In this document: in pieces, positions 1-11,776 of the stretch
How the letters are laid out: each line of letters starts with the position of its first letter
Position numbering within the stretch: the first letter of the stretch is position 1
Program-made: the position numbers and the translations under genes
The notes under the pieces: generated by a model
Told to the model about the DNA's origin: nothing
Seen by the model: the letters and a program-made list of their open reading frames with translations, nothing else
Databases searched by the model: none
DNA from: Ciona savignyi
Taxonomy: Eukaryota > Chordata > Ascidiacea > Phlebobranchia > Cionidae
Reading direction: 5' to 3'
DNA length: 64,000 bases
Assembly (NCBI GenBank): GCA_000149265.1
Contig: CH003364.1
Coordinates: 1,684,484-1,748,483, forward strand

Positions 1-1
1 C

Positions 2-3000
2 CCTGTAATCAATTCTGTAAAAAATATCAGTAAATCTGAAATAACTGACATTGATAATAGCAATACTAAAAAGCGTAAATTAAGCCAGTCGGGTGAGTAT
101 GTTAATAAGCATAAAAAACACAAGCACGACAAGGAGCGGCGACATAAACACCGGGAAGGAAGGGTGCACAAACACAAGAAAAGTAAAAAACATATCAAAA
201 CTGAACTCTTCGAGCGCGAACATTCGTATAAAGATGCCCCTGCCATTAAAATCGAATATGATCGTGTAAAACAGGAACCTGATGGCATTAATCAGACAGC
301 CACTGTTGAAATCAAGCAGGAGTTTTTTGATGATATTTCTGTAAAAATTGAAGATAATGATATTGAGTCCGATAGTGATGTCGCTCTCAAAGATGAGTCT
401 GAACACAGGATTTCTACGGAAAAGCTTGCATCTGCAATTAAGCAACGGTTATGCTCAAAAGATGAAATGTCTTCAACCAATAGCTCTGGCGATGAAAGTG
501 ACGCGAAAGTGGAAAAAACCCGTCCGGAGTTTGCAATTCCCACTAAACATTCCGCTCAAGCTTTATCGTCTGATGTAGAGATTGTCGACCGCTTTAAATT
601 CTTCGACCCAAGCTTTCGAGCATATGTTCACGTTGAAACTGATCCAAATGGTGAGGCCTCCGTTCTTCACGTTTACCAGCATGAAATCGATGCACTTTCA
701 CCCGAAATGCAGCAAAAATTTGCGGAAGATTTCTGCTCTTTATGTTTCCTTGAAGAAACAGATTCACAGGCAGACTTTGTGCTGGGCGTCGTGCATGGGG
801 CAGCCTCCTATTTACCCGACTTTTTAGAATACCTCTCCGAAGAGCATGGTGACATGCGCGTTAAATCGGAAGTTCTTGGCCAGCGTGACATCATAACTAT
901 GAGCATCAAGGAGTTCAGAGAGCAAGTCTGTAAAACATTCTCAGTGGAAAGTGGGATGTACAGGTAAATATGTTGTTTTTTTATCTCTGAGCTATATATA
1001 TATATATATATATACACATTATGATAAGGCTATACCTTAATAAAACTTTTGAAAAAGATTTTTAAGTGGTCCAATTGATTTCACTGGACCAAGGCTATGT
1101 ATTGTCTTGGTGAGTGAAACTTGCAGTCCACAAGTATACAGAAAGAGGTTATTGCCATATTTTTAACTATTGGGCGAGATGAATGTTTGTAATTGTTATT
1201 TAAATTTTGTTTGAAGATATGATGGACCCATGAGGTAGATTAGTAGTTGTTTTTTTGGATGTGGATGAAAGTTTTTTGTAGATGTAATTTAGGATGAATA
1301 TCGTAGTTTTCGTTTTTTTATGGGATCAATTTTTGTAGCTGTTATTTTTTTCTTAAGAGGATTTTTCGTAGATGTTATTTTTTCATAGAATTAATTTTCT
1401 TAGATCTAATTTATTTTCGTAGGATAAATTTTTGTTAATGTTATTTTAATTTTCTTTGAAGATATGGTCCGATGAGACAAATTAGTCTTGTTGGTGCTGT
1501 CCATGAAGAGGCGGGTGGGTACATGCCCGATGTTCTTGATATGTTGGAAGAAAATCCGTTCCTCAACCTAACTTCACCCTGGGGTGACATGTCGTGTGTT
1601 GACCCTCCTTGTCGATCGCTGAGCAATGATGGACCCATACTGTGGATACGACCCGGGGAACAAATGGTTCCTGCTGCTGATTTAAAAGGAATAGGTTCTC
1701 CAGCAAAAAGAAGAAGGTAAGTCGGATGTTAAACTATATGACTAGGCTATACTGTGCACTGGTTTAAACGTTTGTTATTCTTAGAAATAGTTAAGTAATG
1801 TAATATTATGACAAAGTTTTAGTTATTGAAAAATTATTTCATTAACCATTGAAAAGTTTATTTGTAAACAAAGTCAGGTCATCGACAGGATTTTGTGATT
1901 ATACCTATGTTTACTGTTATACGTTAAGTTCGCTGTGCGAGCATTGCAGCCAGTGCTATTAACACTTCACCCTAGGAACTACCTATGTGTTAACAAAATT
2001 TTGGTTTAAAATTATTTACAATGATTTTAATCTTCTGTATTTAAATGCATTTTAAACATCAAAGTCTGCACAATAAAAGGTTTTTCCCGTTACAGTTATT
2101 CGAGATTACAAATATAAGATCTGTTGTGTGTGATTTATATTGAAAACAGAATGTAATAAGGGGCCATAGCATTCATCGAATGTATGGTCGTCGGAATTTG
2201 TGCTGTTTTTAAATACTTGTTGACGTTACCAATTGAATAATTTTTCATTTTTAATTCTAAAAAATGCATTAAAATATAATAAACTTGTATTCTAATCAGA
2301 AAAAGAACACACATTCACACATGAAAAATATTACAATTGAATCTTTATAATTTTAGTTCTAATATAACTCAATTACACCAATATTGTCAGTACTGTCAAT
2401 AAAAGTAGTGCTGTCAGTTCATAGTGTCTGTATATATATTTCAACTTAAAATGTAATGTTTATTTATTTTTTGAAGTTTGTTTACGTCATTTATTGCACT
2501 AGTAACACCATCATCATCATACATGTCAAATTTCATTAAGTGAGCACAGGCTTAAATTTAATTTACACATCAGAACATGCTTAATGAGTTATATAATTAG
2601 AAATGACGTCATAATTTAAGGATTTAAAGAGATTATTTTATTGGCAATTGCGAAAGTTCTTAATCATCCAAACCTTATTTGTTTTTGTTTCATTGTTTGC
2701 AATGTTACTAATTACTTTTAACTTATAATTTATTTTACTTGGTTTAACATTATTTTATAAAATTGCTCATTCACTCCAGTATTGCCTATTATTTGTCACT
2801 TCAAAGTAATATTGCCATACAGTTACCTAGATTAAGGAATATAAAACTAGATTTTCTCAAAAGTCAATATAAACTAATATAAACTTTTTTTAAAGAATTG
2901 TTAATATAAAATTTTAAACAGTGATAGCGGGTCCTGATGTGATTGCATCATGTAGTTTCCTGTGAAAACATGTTAACGGAGCATGTATTTAGAGAAGGGT

Positions 3001-5781
3001 TTCTTAAACTGGGGGGTGTGAAAGCTTTACAAGGGGGGTGGGAGCATAACAGTAAGAGATTAGTCTAACAAACGCATCAGATCTTTTAAAGCCTTGAATT
3101 AAATGACTGGTTTCTTAAAACAGTGCATCCTTCACACTAAGCAGAAAAATGGCAAATAATTTATTGTGTCATTTTTCTTGATTTTTGAGGCTAGGTGAGG
3201 TGTGAGCATGAATGACAAACGTCAAGGGGGGAGCGATTAAAAAGTTTAAGAACCACTGTATTAAAGTGTGTAACACATTTAAACTTTAAAGCAAAAATAT
3301 AAGGCCAATACATTTCGTGAAAAAGTACTGATTTGATTTACATCTCGAATATTTCCATACTGTATACAATACCTCTACCTATGGGTATTCATATCCAAAT
3401 CAGTTCGGTTTTTAGAATTATTTTATTATTAATTATTTTTAATATAGAATTTCAAACCTCTTTGAAACAGGGTAAAGAGTAAGTAAACAATTTTTTTCTT
3501 ACTAATTTATAAATAAATTGAATTTGTAATTAAAACCTCCATCACTGTTAACTAGAAAAAATAAAATTGTATCACCTTTAATTATAATTATTATGATATT
3601 ATTATAAATAAATATCATTCTGTTTCACTATCAGCACTTATTTTCGAATTTCTGGAATTAAAAAAATAGAATCACATTCCTATCTCTACCCATGTGATGC
3701 AACTGTATTGAGTTCAATCCCTTAATTGACACTTGGCAGTGCTCTTTAAACATATGGTGGTATAAAACAGAAAGATTTCTGGGTTTTCATCATCATGTCA
3801 AAAATTTTTGTTTGTGTACCCTTAAAGCAATTAAAAAAGCTTTAAATGAATCCAAATGTGGCAAGAGCTTTGCCTAATAATGTGGACTTACCATAAAATT
3901 TTAAACTTACCAGACCAACTATTTCCTTTATTCTTTCATAGCAACATAATCAATATTATATCAATATAGCCTATCTTATAAATGTGGTTAGGGGCCAATC
4001 AGTTAATTTTAAGGATACTAGCATATTTGACCACACTCTGCCAAATGCATAGTAGCAAGCAGGCGTCGGAGAAAGTTCTATACTACAAGTGTAGTGGATC
4101 CCTACTATTAAAGTAAAGTTTATTTAACGACCACATATTATACACAGGTCACAGGTGGGAGGGTTGCAGAAACTGGCGTTCCAATACAGCGCACGATCTA
4201 ATGACACAAGGGAGACTTTGATAGAGGATCGAACCCACGCTCACGCCGACCATGTTGGTCATATTACAGACCGACAGACCACTTGGGCAGTTGGTGTTTT
4301 GAAAGGGATCACGGCCGGACACAAGTAAGTGGATCTGTTTTAATTTTATTTATACTTAATGCACACAATTGTGGTTTACAAAACGGGAAGAGAAATCTTG
4401 TAATATGTATTGGCAGTACTGGTAATGATGGCTGCATGATAGAAAAGCTATGTGAAAACTTACGGTGACCACTTAGACAACGTCTGTTTATTTAATAAAA
4501 AAACATTAAATTACGTAATTATAAAGAACGCCATTCTGATAAGGCAATATTAGTAGTTTCCAGGGCCAAAAATCCATCAAATTTAGGGCGATTAAAAATT
4601 CACTCACTTCTGGAAGCTCACACAAGTAACACGTAGCTCACAACTGTGGTTTGTATGTAGTAACAACTGTTTAAATCTGGTTTCTAATGATCTCGCATAA
4701 CACTCGCGTTACTTGCGTGGATTTTTTTTCTGGTTTCCCGAAACATTTCGCAACATTAGCAGTGCAATCCCTACATTGGGATGACAAATAAATTTATCTC
4801 CTATTTCAGGCCCAAAATGGACAAAGTTCTGAAAGACGTCGTTCTTTTCCATTCTTCTTCCTTTTTCAACACTTCCCAGGCACTGCAACTGGATTTGTTC
4901 GAGCCCCCCATGTCTCAAGTATGTTGTCGTAGAATTATAATATATAACTCTGGAAAAGTCTGAACAAGTAACAGACCAGGGTGAGAAATGTAAGGATAAT
5001 CAGGAGGTTACTATTCAACAAATTTGTTACTTCATATAACCGAGTTCTTTAAGTATGTGAATGTGAAGTCACCCATATAGTTGATCTGACGAGTTTTAAC
5101 CCCCTTGGTTTTCCCATTTATGGGGATAAACATAAATATCCATCCATCCATGTGGAACTTCATTTTATCTAATGACTTTCCATCGTGTTAATAAATTAAT
5201 TAAACATATTTGCTCGCAGCAATAGCTAATAAGTTGGAAGGTTGTTCTAAACCTGCTACTAGCTTTTATGTGTATGCTTAGGCATTTTATGGGAATTGCA
5301 ACAACCAATTTGAATCTAATACAAATAATGTAAGTCACATCATTATTGTATCAAAGTTGAGACTGGCAAACTGCAACACACTACAATTACCCCTCTGGTG
5401 ACCCGACTTTGGGCATAGGCTGTGCTGACAAATTGCTGTAGTTTACTATAGCACAGTGGTTGCGTGATATAGTGCACAGTGGTATATATTTTAAAAAATT
5501 AAAATACAATTAAAAAAATCCAAATCGTTATTTCCCCCCCCCCAAAAAAAATCCAAATCGTAATTTTCCCACAGTGTGTGCGATGGGTAGATGAAGCCAA
5601 GTTAAACCAGATGAGACGAGAGGGCATTCGGTATTCCCGAGTAAAGTTATATGACAATGACATTTACTTCATCCCGCGCAACATTATACACCAGTTCCGT
5701 ACTGTTTCTTCATCAACGAGCGTTGCATGGCACATGAGGCTGAAAGGTCTTCATGGTGAGCCCACGTACATTAAACCCTAA
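2..5781 (+). CDS. RSBN1: RSBN1/RSBN1L-type (KDM9) histone demethylase, 5' partial
   Basis: Five exons fit with continuous phase: 2-963, 1462-1716, 4148-4324, 4810-4918 and 5575-5781. The frame is open from the window edge, so the N-terminus is missing. Exon 1 starts in a Lys/His-rich stretch ([15 protein letters not shown]) typical of RSBN1, then an acidic segment with many SUMO-type sites, then the conserved core ([21 protein letters not shown]). Exon 2 carries [18 protein letters not shown] and [13 protein letters not shown]. Exon 3 carries [12 protein letters not shown] and exon 5 [12 protein letters not shown]. From family knowledge, RSBN1 and worm DPY-21 are nuclear JmjC-type H4K20me2 demethylases. 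I read HAD (exon 3) and the His of IIHQF (exon 5) as the Fe(II) HxD...H triad, which is inference. The stop at 5779-5781 lies shortly after RLKGLHGEP, as expected for the family C-terminus, though a further splice at ATG/GTGAGC cannot be excluded. Confidence 0.93.
991..1014. repeat. (TA)n microsatellite in RSBN1 intron 1
   Basis: About twelve TA dinucleotides in a row lie just after the donor at 964. Similar short TA tracts occur near 10619-10634, 12838-12850, 17187-17216 and 37807-37838. Confidence 0.9.
1717..4147 (+). other. RSBN1 intron 2 (2.4 kb)
   Basis: This intron lies between two exons whose phases match (phase 2 to phase 2). It is A+T-rich with no credible reading frame. The only structured content I see is a small hAT-like element near 2995-3258. 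The end of the intron has a plain CACAG acceptor at 4147. Confidence 0.8.
2995..3258. mobile_element. Small hAT-like non-autonomous element
   Basis: The left end reads GGGTTTCTTAAACTGGGG and the right end AGTTTAAGAACCACTG, whose complement is CAGTGGTTCTTAAACT. This is the CAGTGG...TTAAACT terminal repeat common in hAT elements. The flanks TATTTAGA and TATTAAAG may be a decayed 8-bp target duplication. G-rich subterminal blocks lie on both sides. There is no coding capacity, and the left terminus is degenerate. Confidence 0.6.
5075..5155 (+). repeat. SINE-A fragment (3' body) in RSBN1 intron 4
   Basis: It contains GATCTGACGA, CCCCCTTGGTTTTCCCATT and GGGGATAAACATAAATATCC, the 3' part of the tRNA-Glu-like SINE seen complete at 17519-17826. 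Confidence 0.7.
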
Positions 5782-6255
5782 CGGTGCTACACCCTTCCAC
5801 CCAAGGTTAGTGGTTCACCAATCCTGTTCAGCGATATTTCTACTGCTCCTTTTTACTAATCTGCTGGAAAGTATTGAGTTAATCAGTGAAAACTGCAAAA
5901 CAATGTCTCTTTCTCTCATTTAAAGTTATTTCCATAAAGTTTTTGACTGACTGCCTTCTTTGTTATTTTCTGTACCACAACTGCAGAGAAAAACATTGAC
6001 TTTATCTTGTTTTAGTTTTACGTACCAGCCATGATTTAATACATACAAGATTTTCACTTTCTGCGATAATTATTTTAAAATTCATTTCCGTTTTGATTTT
6101 AATGCTGGCAAACAGTGCCTACCTATACTGTGAACATTTTTATTCATTTGTATCATTTAAAAAAGTATAATAATCTGCACCCTGACTTTTTTTCTCATGC
6201 AAACCAAATTTGAATGTACGCAACTCTGATTTTTATAAACGTGCTAAACTGCTCC

Positions 6256-6261
6256 AATAAA
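6256..6261 (+). terminator. Polyadenylation signal AATAAA, probable 3' end of RSBN1
   Basis: An AATAAA lies about 475 bases after the RSBN1-like stop codon and is a good candidate for its poly(A) signal. The implied 3' UTR ends about 430 bases before the opposing COMMD7 poly(A) signal, so the two convergent transcripts need not overlap. Confidence 0.5.
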
Positions 6262-6734
6262 ATGGGTGAATCTTAAAAAAATTGCATAATCTGTACCACT
6301 TTATTAAGAGCAACAGTATTTTCTTCATAAAAGTTTCTATTTGTTGTTTAAATTATCAATCAACGAGAGTTTAGAATTCTAGCTCCTTTTTGCGCTTTTT
6401 TAACTTTTTTTACAAAATAGTCAGATTTTAAAATAATGTATAGTAGACAAATTTTTAATTTATACATATTTTGTTGACGTAGCAAGACTTAATAATGCGT
6501 CTTACCCTAAAACTGCATGGATCGGTGCTACATGATAACTGTACAAATTGTTTATTTTTAATTTTTGTCATTGAACTGACATAGCGCCGCACAAGCCAAG
6601 CACACAATTCTACTTCTAATACTGTAGCTACCACCACAACTTTCTCCTCCCCCGTTTTGAAACTTTTCTCTCTTTTTCAAAAATGTAGTTCATTTCCAAA
6701 TAAAACAATTTGTATAAAATTAACAAACGTTTGG

Positions 6735-6740
6735 TTTATT
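6735..6740 (-). terminator. Polyadenylation signal (AATAAA on minus strand) for COMMD7
   Basis: TTTATT on the plus strand lies 186 bases beyond the COMMD7 stop codon, at a usual distance for the poly(A) signal of this minus-strand gene. Confidence 0.55.
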
Positions 6741-6925
6741 GCACATGAATATATTATATATATTATATATAAATCAAGTCAGTCCAAAAAAAAATTTCTA
6801 CAAATTTTGCATCTACATTATTTATTAAGCTTTGTGCACAGGGAAGCAAATATACTTCTTTGTCGGAAATGTGCACTGGAGCTGTTTGCGATCTGTACGC
6901 TTTACAGAATATGCTTAATACCAGT

Positions 6926-9900
6926 TTATTGTAATGCAGCGTCCAAGTTCAGTTTTGCTTTCTCCATCTCGTGTAGAAAGTTGTAAAACTGTGGCAACGT
7001 CAGCTCCATCAAAATGCTTTCTACTGTAGATCCTCTGGCAACGAGCATCTTTAACTGAATGTGGATTGTTTTGGGATGAAAACTAAATATATCAGCTAAT
7101 TATTATTTTCATTTTCTACTGCGGTAAATTATTGCTTAAACAGAATTTAGTTTAGTGTTTGTTTCCGCGATGAAAACACTAAGCAGGACCTTTAATAAAT
7201 CGGAAAACAGAAAAAACAAGATAAACAAGCATAAATCATTGCAACTGGGGAAAAGTCCCTAAGATAACCCTTCCCAACCCAATAAAAATCAGCCCGCAAG
7301 TGCAACGAATTAATGCACCTGAACATAGCACGTTCCCACACGATGCAGTTCACTGCTTGAAGCTGTGACCCCAAATTTCCACTCCATATCAACTAGTCGA
7401 CGTGGAGCACGGTGGGTGGTGGTTCCATCTGAAGCAGCGAGTTTTTTCCACGCTTGGCAGAGGTCTGAGGCTTTCTTTTGTTGCAGTTTCAACTGCAGCA
7501 GATCACTGTATAACTGCCCCGGGGTTAGTTTGTTCTTTGTTGCCTCTGGAATGTAAAAAAATATTAAGTGGGGATATGGATAAGGGCCTGGGTTTAAGCA
7601 CTACAAGTACTATTTTAAATGTTCTCTCAATCCTGTTCATTGCAAAAAAAATGTTATATGTTGCCAGTTAAAAATTTGAGTATATCTGTATTACACATAT
7701 AACAACCTGCAATAAATTCAGAAGCCTAACCAGATAGTGGAAATAAAATTATCTGACGATTCTTGTCTCTAATATAACAGCTGTTACACACAACAGTTTT
7801 TTCTAGGAATAAAAGTGACCACATTTGCAATACATTTATATATATGTGGAATGTGGTGCATTATAGTTATCATAGCTTTAAAATTGTTTTGTCAAGGGTA
7901 CAAAACTTAATCGTTCAGTAATACGCATACTGGTATGGTTATATATTGTTCGATTATTAATTTGTAACATTATGTTTAAGCTAAATAGCAGAGTTGTAAT
8001 TTAATAAAGAGCAAGGGTAAAGTCTGCAACCTTGACAGATTACATCTCTTACTTAATGGATAATAATGGTGTGCATGTATAACACTGTGGTTAACAAATA
8101 GTTTTATCATAAAAAAGAGTTTTTAATGTCTTAACCAACAAAAAAGATTGGGCTATTACTTAACGGGTAAATATGGAAATTCATTTTCATATGTCATTTT
8201 ACAGTGAAATACCTTTAAAATGTTTAAGACGGCCTTTAGTATACGTAATTTGGTATGATTCTATTAAACAAAAAGTTTCCCATTCGTGGAAATAAACATG
8301 AATATCATATCACAGCGAAATACCTCTAAAAAGTTTATTACGACCTTAAGTATGAAATGAATACCCTAAACCAGCTTTTCCTTCAATTGATTAGAACCAA
8401 TTAACCCACTGGGTTCAAACAATGTCCATTAAGTGCCTTGCCAAGGACACAACTGACTAACTAGTGACCAGTTTCGAACCTGCAACTAGTAATTAAAAGG
8501 CGACACACTAATCCACCAGACCAATCAGTTGGTCGAACTTAAACAATTAATAACCAAGTGTCTACAACTGGTATATTTTTTTCAAAAGGTTGTAGGAACA
8601 AAATAAGCTGCAAGCTAGTCAGTTGTGTCCTTGGGCAAGTACTTAAAAGGACATTAATGAAACCCATTGGATTTGTAAGTTGAACTAACACAGCAGCAAA
8701 TGTCTCAAACATATTACATTCTGCAATGGCTTCAGTAACTTGGCAACATTGTACACTTCAGATGGAAACCGTGTTTAATCCTTCAACATAATTTATTCTC
8801 CCAACAGAATAACAAACACATCCATCCAACATATTTCTACAGTTTTGTTGCCAGTAAACCATGGAGTAATGATATGCAACGTACCTTTACATATGATCAA
8901 CAGGGCCTTAAACATATCTTTGACATCACTAACATCTAGTTTATATTGAGTGGAGAACTGATTTAAAACATCATCAATTTCGCTGGCCAGTTCCATGTTT
9001 GTAATGAACGCCAACAAGTGCACAAGCAACTCGTCATATTGCTGAAAATTTAACCGTTGAGTAATTAGTTGTTATAAAATTTGTAGAGTTAGTTGTTATT
9101 AAATTTGTAGACTTATTAGATTATTCCTTTTTGTATGAATGTATAATAATTAAAGTCGTTTTAACATGTTCATCTTCAGAATATATAGGCACTGGTAACA
9201 TACTTGTGTTGTGGGTATTTGATAGTTCTAAATTATTTATATAGGATAGGATATTTATGTTTATCCTCGTGAATGGTAAAACCAAGGGGGGTAATACACG
9301 GGCAATGCAATCGTCAGATCTCCTCGCGCCCATCGTCGGTTACTGGAGCTTATTCAGTGTGTTGTGTATGATAGACATGTTTTTTCCATTTGGTAGCACC
9401 CATTAATCCGCTTGGTTCAGGCAATATCGACTGCATAAAATTGCTTCATAAAAGCCTTGCTTAAAGAGACATTTGCACAGACAGTGGTGAGGGTGAAAAT
9501 TAAACCAGAACCTGATCCTGTTTAAACTACAGTACAACATAAAATGTATTTAGGAGAGGATAGGATATTCATGTTTATTCCTGTAAATGGGAAAACGCAA
9601 GGGACGTTATCATAAGAACTATGGCCAAATTATCTCATGCCCACTGTAAGGTTACGCAACTATTAAAGTGTGTTGTGTATGATTCAGACGTTCCTTTAAT
9701 TTGTTGGAACCCATTATTCCACGGGTTCAGGCAACGTCCATTAAATGCTTTGCCCAAGGACACAACCGACTAGCTAGCGACAAGTTTCGAACCTGCGACC
9801 TCTCGGTTGAAAAGTACTAAACCACCAAGTAAATCGTTTAGACTTTAGATTTAAATTCTTTACACTGGTATTATTTAATTGCATAAAAAAAAAACAGCTA

Positions 9901-10032
9901 TTAAAACTGCAACTTGCAAAATTTTATTACAAAACTAACCTGTTTTGTAAGGTGGTTACTTAAGTTAATATCGTCGTACAACTTATCTGGTGGCTTTTTT
10001 TGACAAAAATTAAAAGATCCACTATCTGACAT
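6926..10032 (-). CDS. COMMD7: COMM domain-containing protein 7
   Basis: Four exons on the minus strand are 9940-10032, 8885-9041, 7319-7545 and 6926-7054 (93+157+227+129 = 606 nt, 201 residues). Human COMMD7 has 200. The start is the ATG at 10032 (MSDSGSFNF). Exon 2 encodes the helical N-terminal region (QYDELLVHLLAFITNMEL ... KDMFKALLIICK). Exon 3 holds RLVDMEWKFGVTASSSELHR, the diagnostic COMM-domain core. Exon 4 gives MELTLPQFYNFLHEMEKAK and the stop. Phases 0, 1 and 0 close exactly with GT-AG introns. COMMD proteins are subunits of the Commander endosomal-recycling complex, and COMMD7 has also been linked to down-regulation of NF-kB. The gene is convergent with RSBN1. SINE copies fill introns 1 and 2. 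Confidence 0.95.
8380..8535 (-). repeat. SINE-A copy, tRNA-like head, in COMMD7 intron 2
   Basis: The complement reads through GTGTCGCC, GGTTCGAAACTGGTC, GTTGTGTCCTTGG and GGACATTG toward the GGGTTAATTGG tail, matching the first half of the SINE at 17519. Confidence 0.8.
8610..8672 (+). repeat. SINE-A fragment
   Basis: It contains CTAGTCAGTTGTGTCCTTGG followed by GGACATTAATGAAACCCATT, an internal piece of SINE-A in plus orientation. Confidence 0.6.
9241..9445 (-). repeat. SINE-A copy in COMMD7 intron 1
   Basis: The copy starts with ATAGGATAGGATATTTATG, the complement of the ATCCTATCCTAT tail, then runs through TCGTCAGATC and CCATCGTCGG to GGTTCAGGCAATAT. Confidence 0.85.
9552..9836 (-). repeat. 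Near full-length SINE-A copy in COMMD7 intron 1
   Basis: It reads from GAGGATAGGATATTCATG through GGTTCAGGCAACGTCCATT and GTTTCGAACCTGCGACC to AAACCACCAAG. Both the tail and the tRNA-like head are present in inverse orientation. Confidence 0.88.
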
Positions 10033-10166
10033 TTTAGTAGAGTAATAGTTTAATATGGGCTAGTATGCTCCGTACAGCCTAAATTGAAACGGAAAAAAAG
10101 AGAGAAAAAGGGTAATGACGTTTCGGAGTTTTACCTTTTATGATAAACCACCAATACATATATATA

Positions 10167-10616
10167 CAGGCCCGGTGCTAGGAACCGCGGGGCCCAATTA
10201 GAAATGTGATGGCGGGGCCCCTACTCTTCATAGCAAAATTTATGGGTGTTTATATATTACAAAATACATACTAGTACACACAAACTACAAAAATAGACAT
10301 TTAATACTTGCTCTAAAACAAATTAAAGGTAATGTGGACGCTTATTTACGATATATTGTTTTACTTCCAAACATATACACTATATTGTTGAGCAACAATA
10401 TTCATTTTAACAGGCAGACACAGAAATATAAATTTGACTTAGTTACGATGCATAACAAATTGATATTATGAAAAAGAATATTATTTCACTTTTTATTTTA
10501 CGTTTCAGTAGTATTTTCAACCTCGTAATACAGAAAGACCCCGCTAGCGCGGGGCCCCTTCAAGGTGCGGGGCCCAATTTGATCTAATCGGTCAAATCGG
10601 CCTAAAACCGGCCCTG
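10167..10616. mobile_element. hAT-like non-autonomous element, 450 bp, G+C-rich ends
   Basis: The termini are CAGGCCCGGTGCTAGG and, on the complement of the right end, CAGGGCCGGTTTTAGG. The block GCGGGGCCCAATT is repeated subterminally at both ends. It sits between TATATATA on each side, which could be an 8-bp target duplication but cannot be told from the surrounding TA repeat. The interior is A+T-rich and non-coding. Confidence 0.7.
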
Positions 10617-11017
10617 TATATATATATATATATACATGTATGAACAGCGAACAGCGTCTATGTGTTTTTATCCCAACTAGCAACTACATGGATGTAAAGG
10701 ATGACAATATTTTTTTGGTAGAAGCTGCATGGCATCGAGCAATTCCTTGGAGAGAGTGTTTCATGCGGAACGACAAAATCTTTTTTTCTTTTTTTGTAGG
10801 CCGATTTTTCTCTTTTCAAATTGTTTAGCGCCCTGGATGATTTTCAAACCGCACCTCCTTGATCAATATCCAGAATATCTAGGAAAACAATATGCGATAT
10901 GATGAATATAAAGGCAGCAGTTAGTAAACTGTTATTCACAGATTAAGAACCGGTATTATATCGATACCGGTGCACTGTACATGTACAATGACCACCGTGG
11001 ATGACTGGTTGGGTTAG

Positions 11018-11120
11018 AATTAGTGTTCAGGTAGAAATTAGCGTTAGGGTTGGGGTAAGAGTTGAGATTAATGTTGGGGTTGAGATTATCGTTAGGGTTG
11101 GGGTTAGGGTTAGTTTTTAC
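11018..11120. repeat. Degenerate telomere-like (TTAGGG/TTGGGG) repeats
   Basis: Interspersed GTTAGGGTTGGGG and GTTGAGATT-type units make up about 100 bases. They lie inside the inverted-repeat element, so a transposon origin is more likely than a relic telomere. A complementary CCCTAA-like stretch lies inside the element at 38690-38940. Confidence 0.6.
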
Positions 11121-11154
11121 AAAAAATAGTGTGTGCAGTTTCCCTCTTTTTAGT

Positions 11155-11275
11155 GTTGTACCATTATTCCACTGGTTTCAAGCAATGTCAACTTCGTGCT
11201 TACCCCAAGCACACCACCGATGAGCCAGCTTTTGGTTTCGACCCCATCACCTTTCGCCTGACAGTTTGACGCGCT
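11155..11275 (-). repeat. Decayed SINE-A head, interrupted by a hAT MITE
   Basis: It contains CCATTATTCCACTGG, CAAGCAATGTC and GGTTTCGACCCC, recognisable as the inverse of SINE-A. The hAT MITE at 11284 inserted directly beside it. Confidence 0.55.
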
Positions 11276-11776
11276 GCTGGTAGCAGGGTTGCCAGACGGA
11301 AAGTACGCTTTACGGCCAAACTGTTTTTGCTTTACGGCCAAAATTCGGCCAATTTGTATCAAGTGCAAAAAAAACTATTTAATTTAGCCAATTGGGCTAT
11401 TTATCTCTTTATTTGTAGAAAAATTGTATAATTTTGATTTCCTTCAGATTTGTCGAACCCGTTCATACACTATATAGGAATGCCTACCGTTATTATTTTA
11501 TTTTAAAACGTCATAATCAGCTTTGTGATTTGGGAATGAGACAGTAGATATTAATTTATTTCCATATACTGTCTCTCTTTTTCCCTTTATTTCTACTGTA
11601 GCGTAAAAATAATATCAATTTTCAGCCAAAAACTTGACAATATGCTTATACGGCCAAATTCGGCCAGATTTTTCCGCACGGCCAAACTATTTTTTTGGCG
11701 GCCGGGACGATTTTGGTAAGGCCAAATTTCTGAAATTTGGCCGTGAAAAAGGCCAAATGGCAACCCTGGCTGGTAG
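11276..11776. mobile_element. hAT MITE with perfect 8-bp target duplication
   Basis: The element occupies 11284-11768 and is flanked by GCTGGTAG at 11276-11283 and 11769-11776. The termini are CAGGGTTGCCA and its exact complement TGGCAACCCTG. The interior carries many GGCCAAA / TTTGGCC motifs in both orientations and no coding frame. The 8-bp duplication and CAG...CTG ends identify the hAT superfamily. Confidence 0.92.

Noticed and set aside
11018..11120. Interstitial telomere repeat marking an ancient chromosome end or fusion.
   Set aside because: The repeats are degenerate and lie inside the inverted-repeat transposon, which explains them better.
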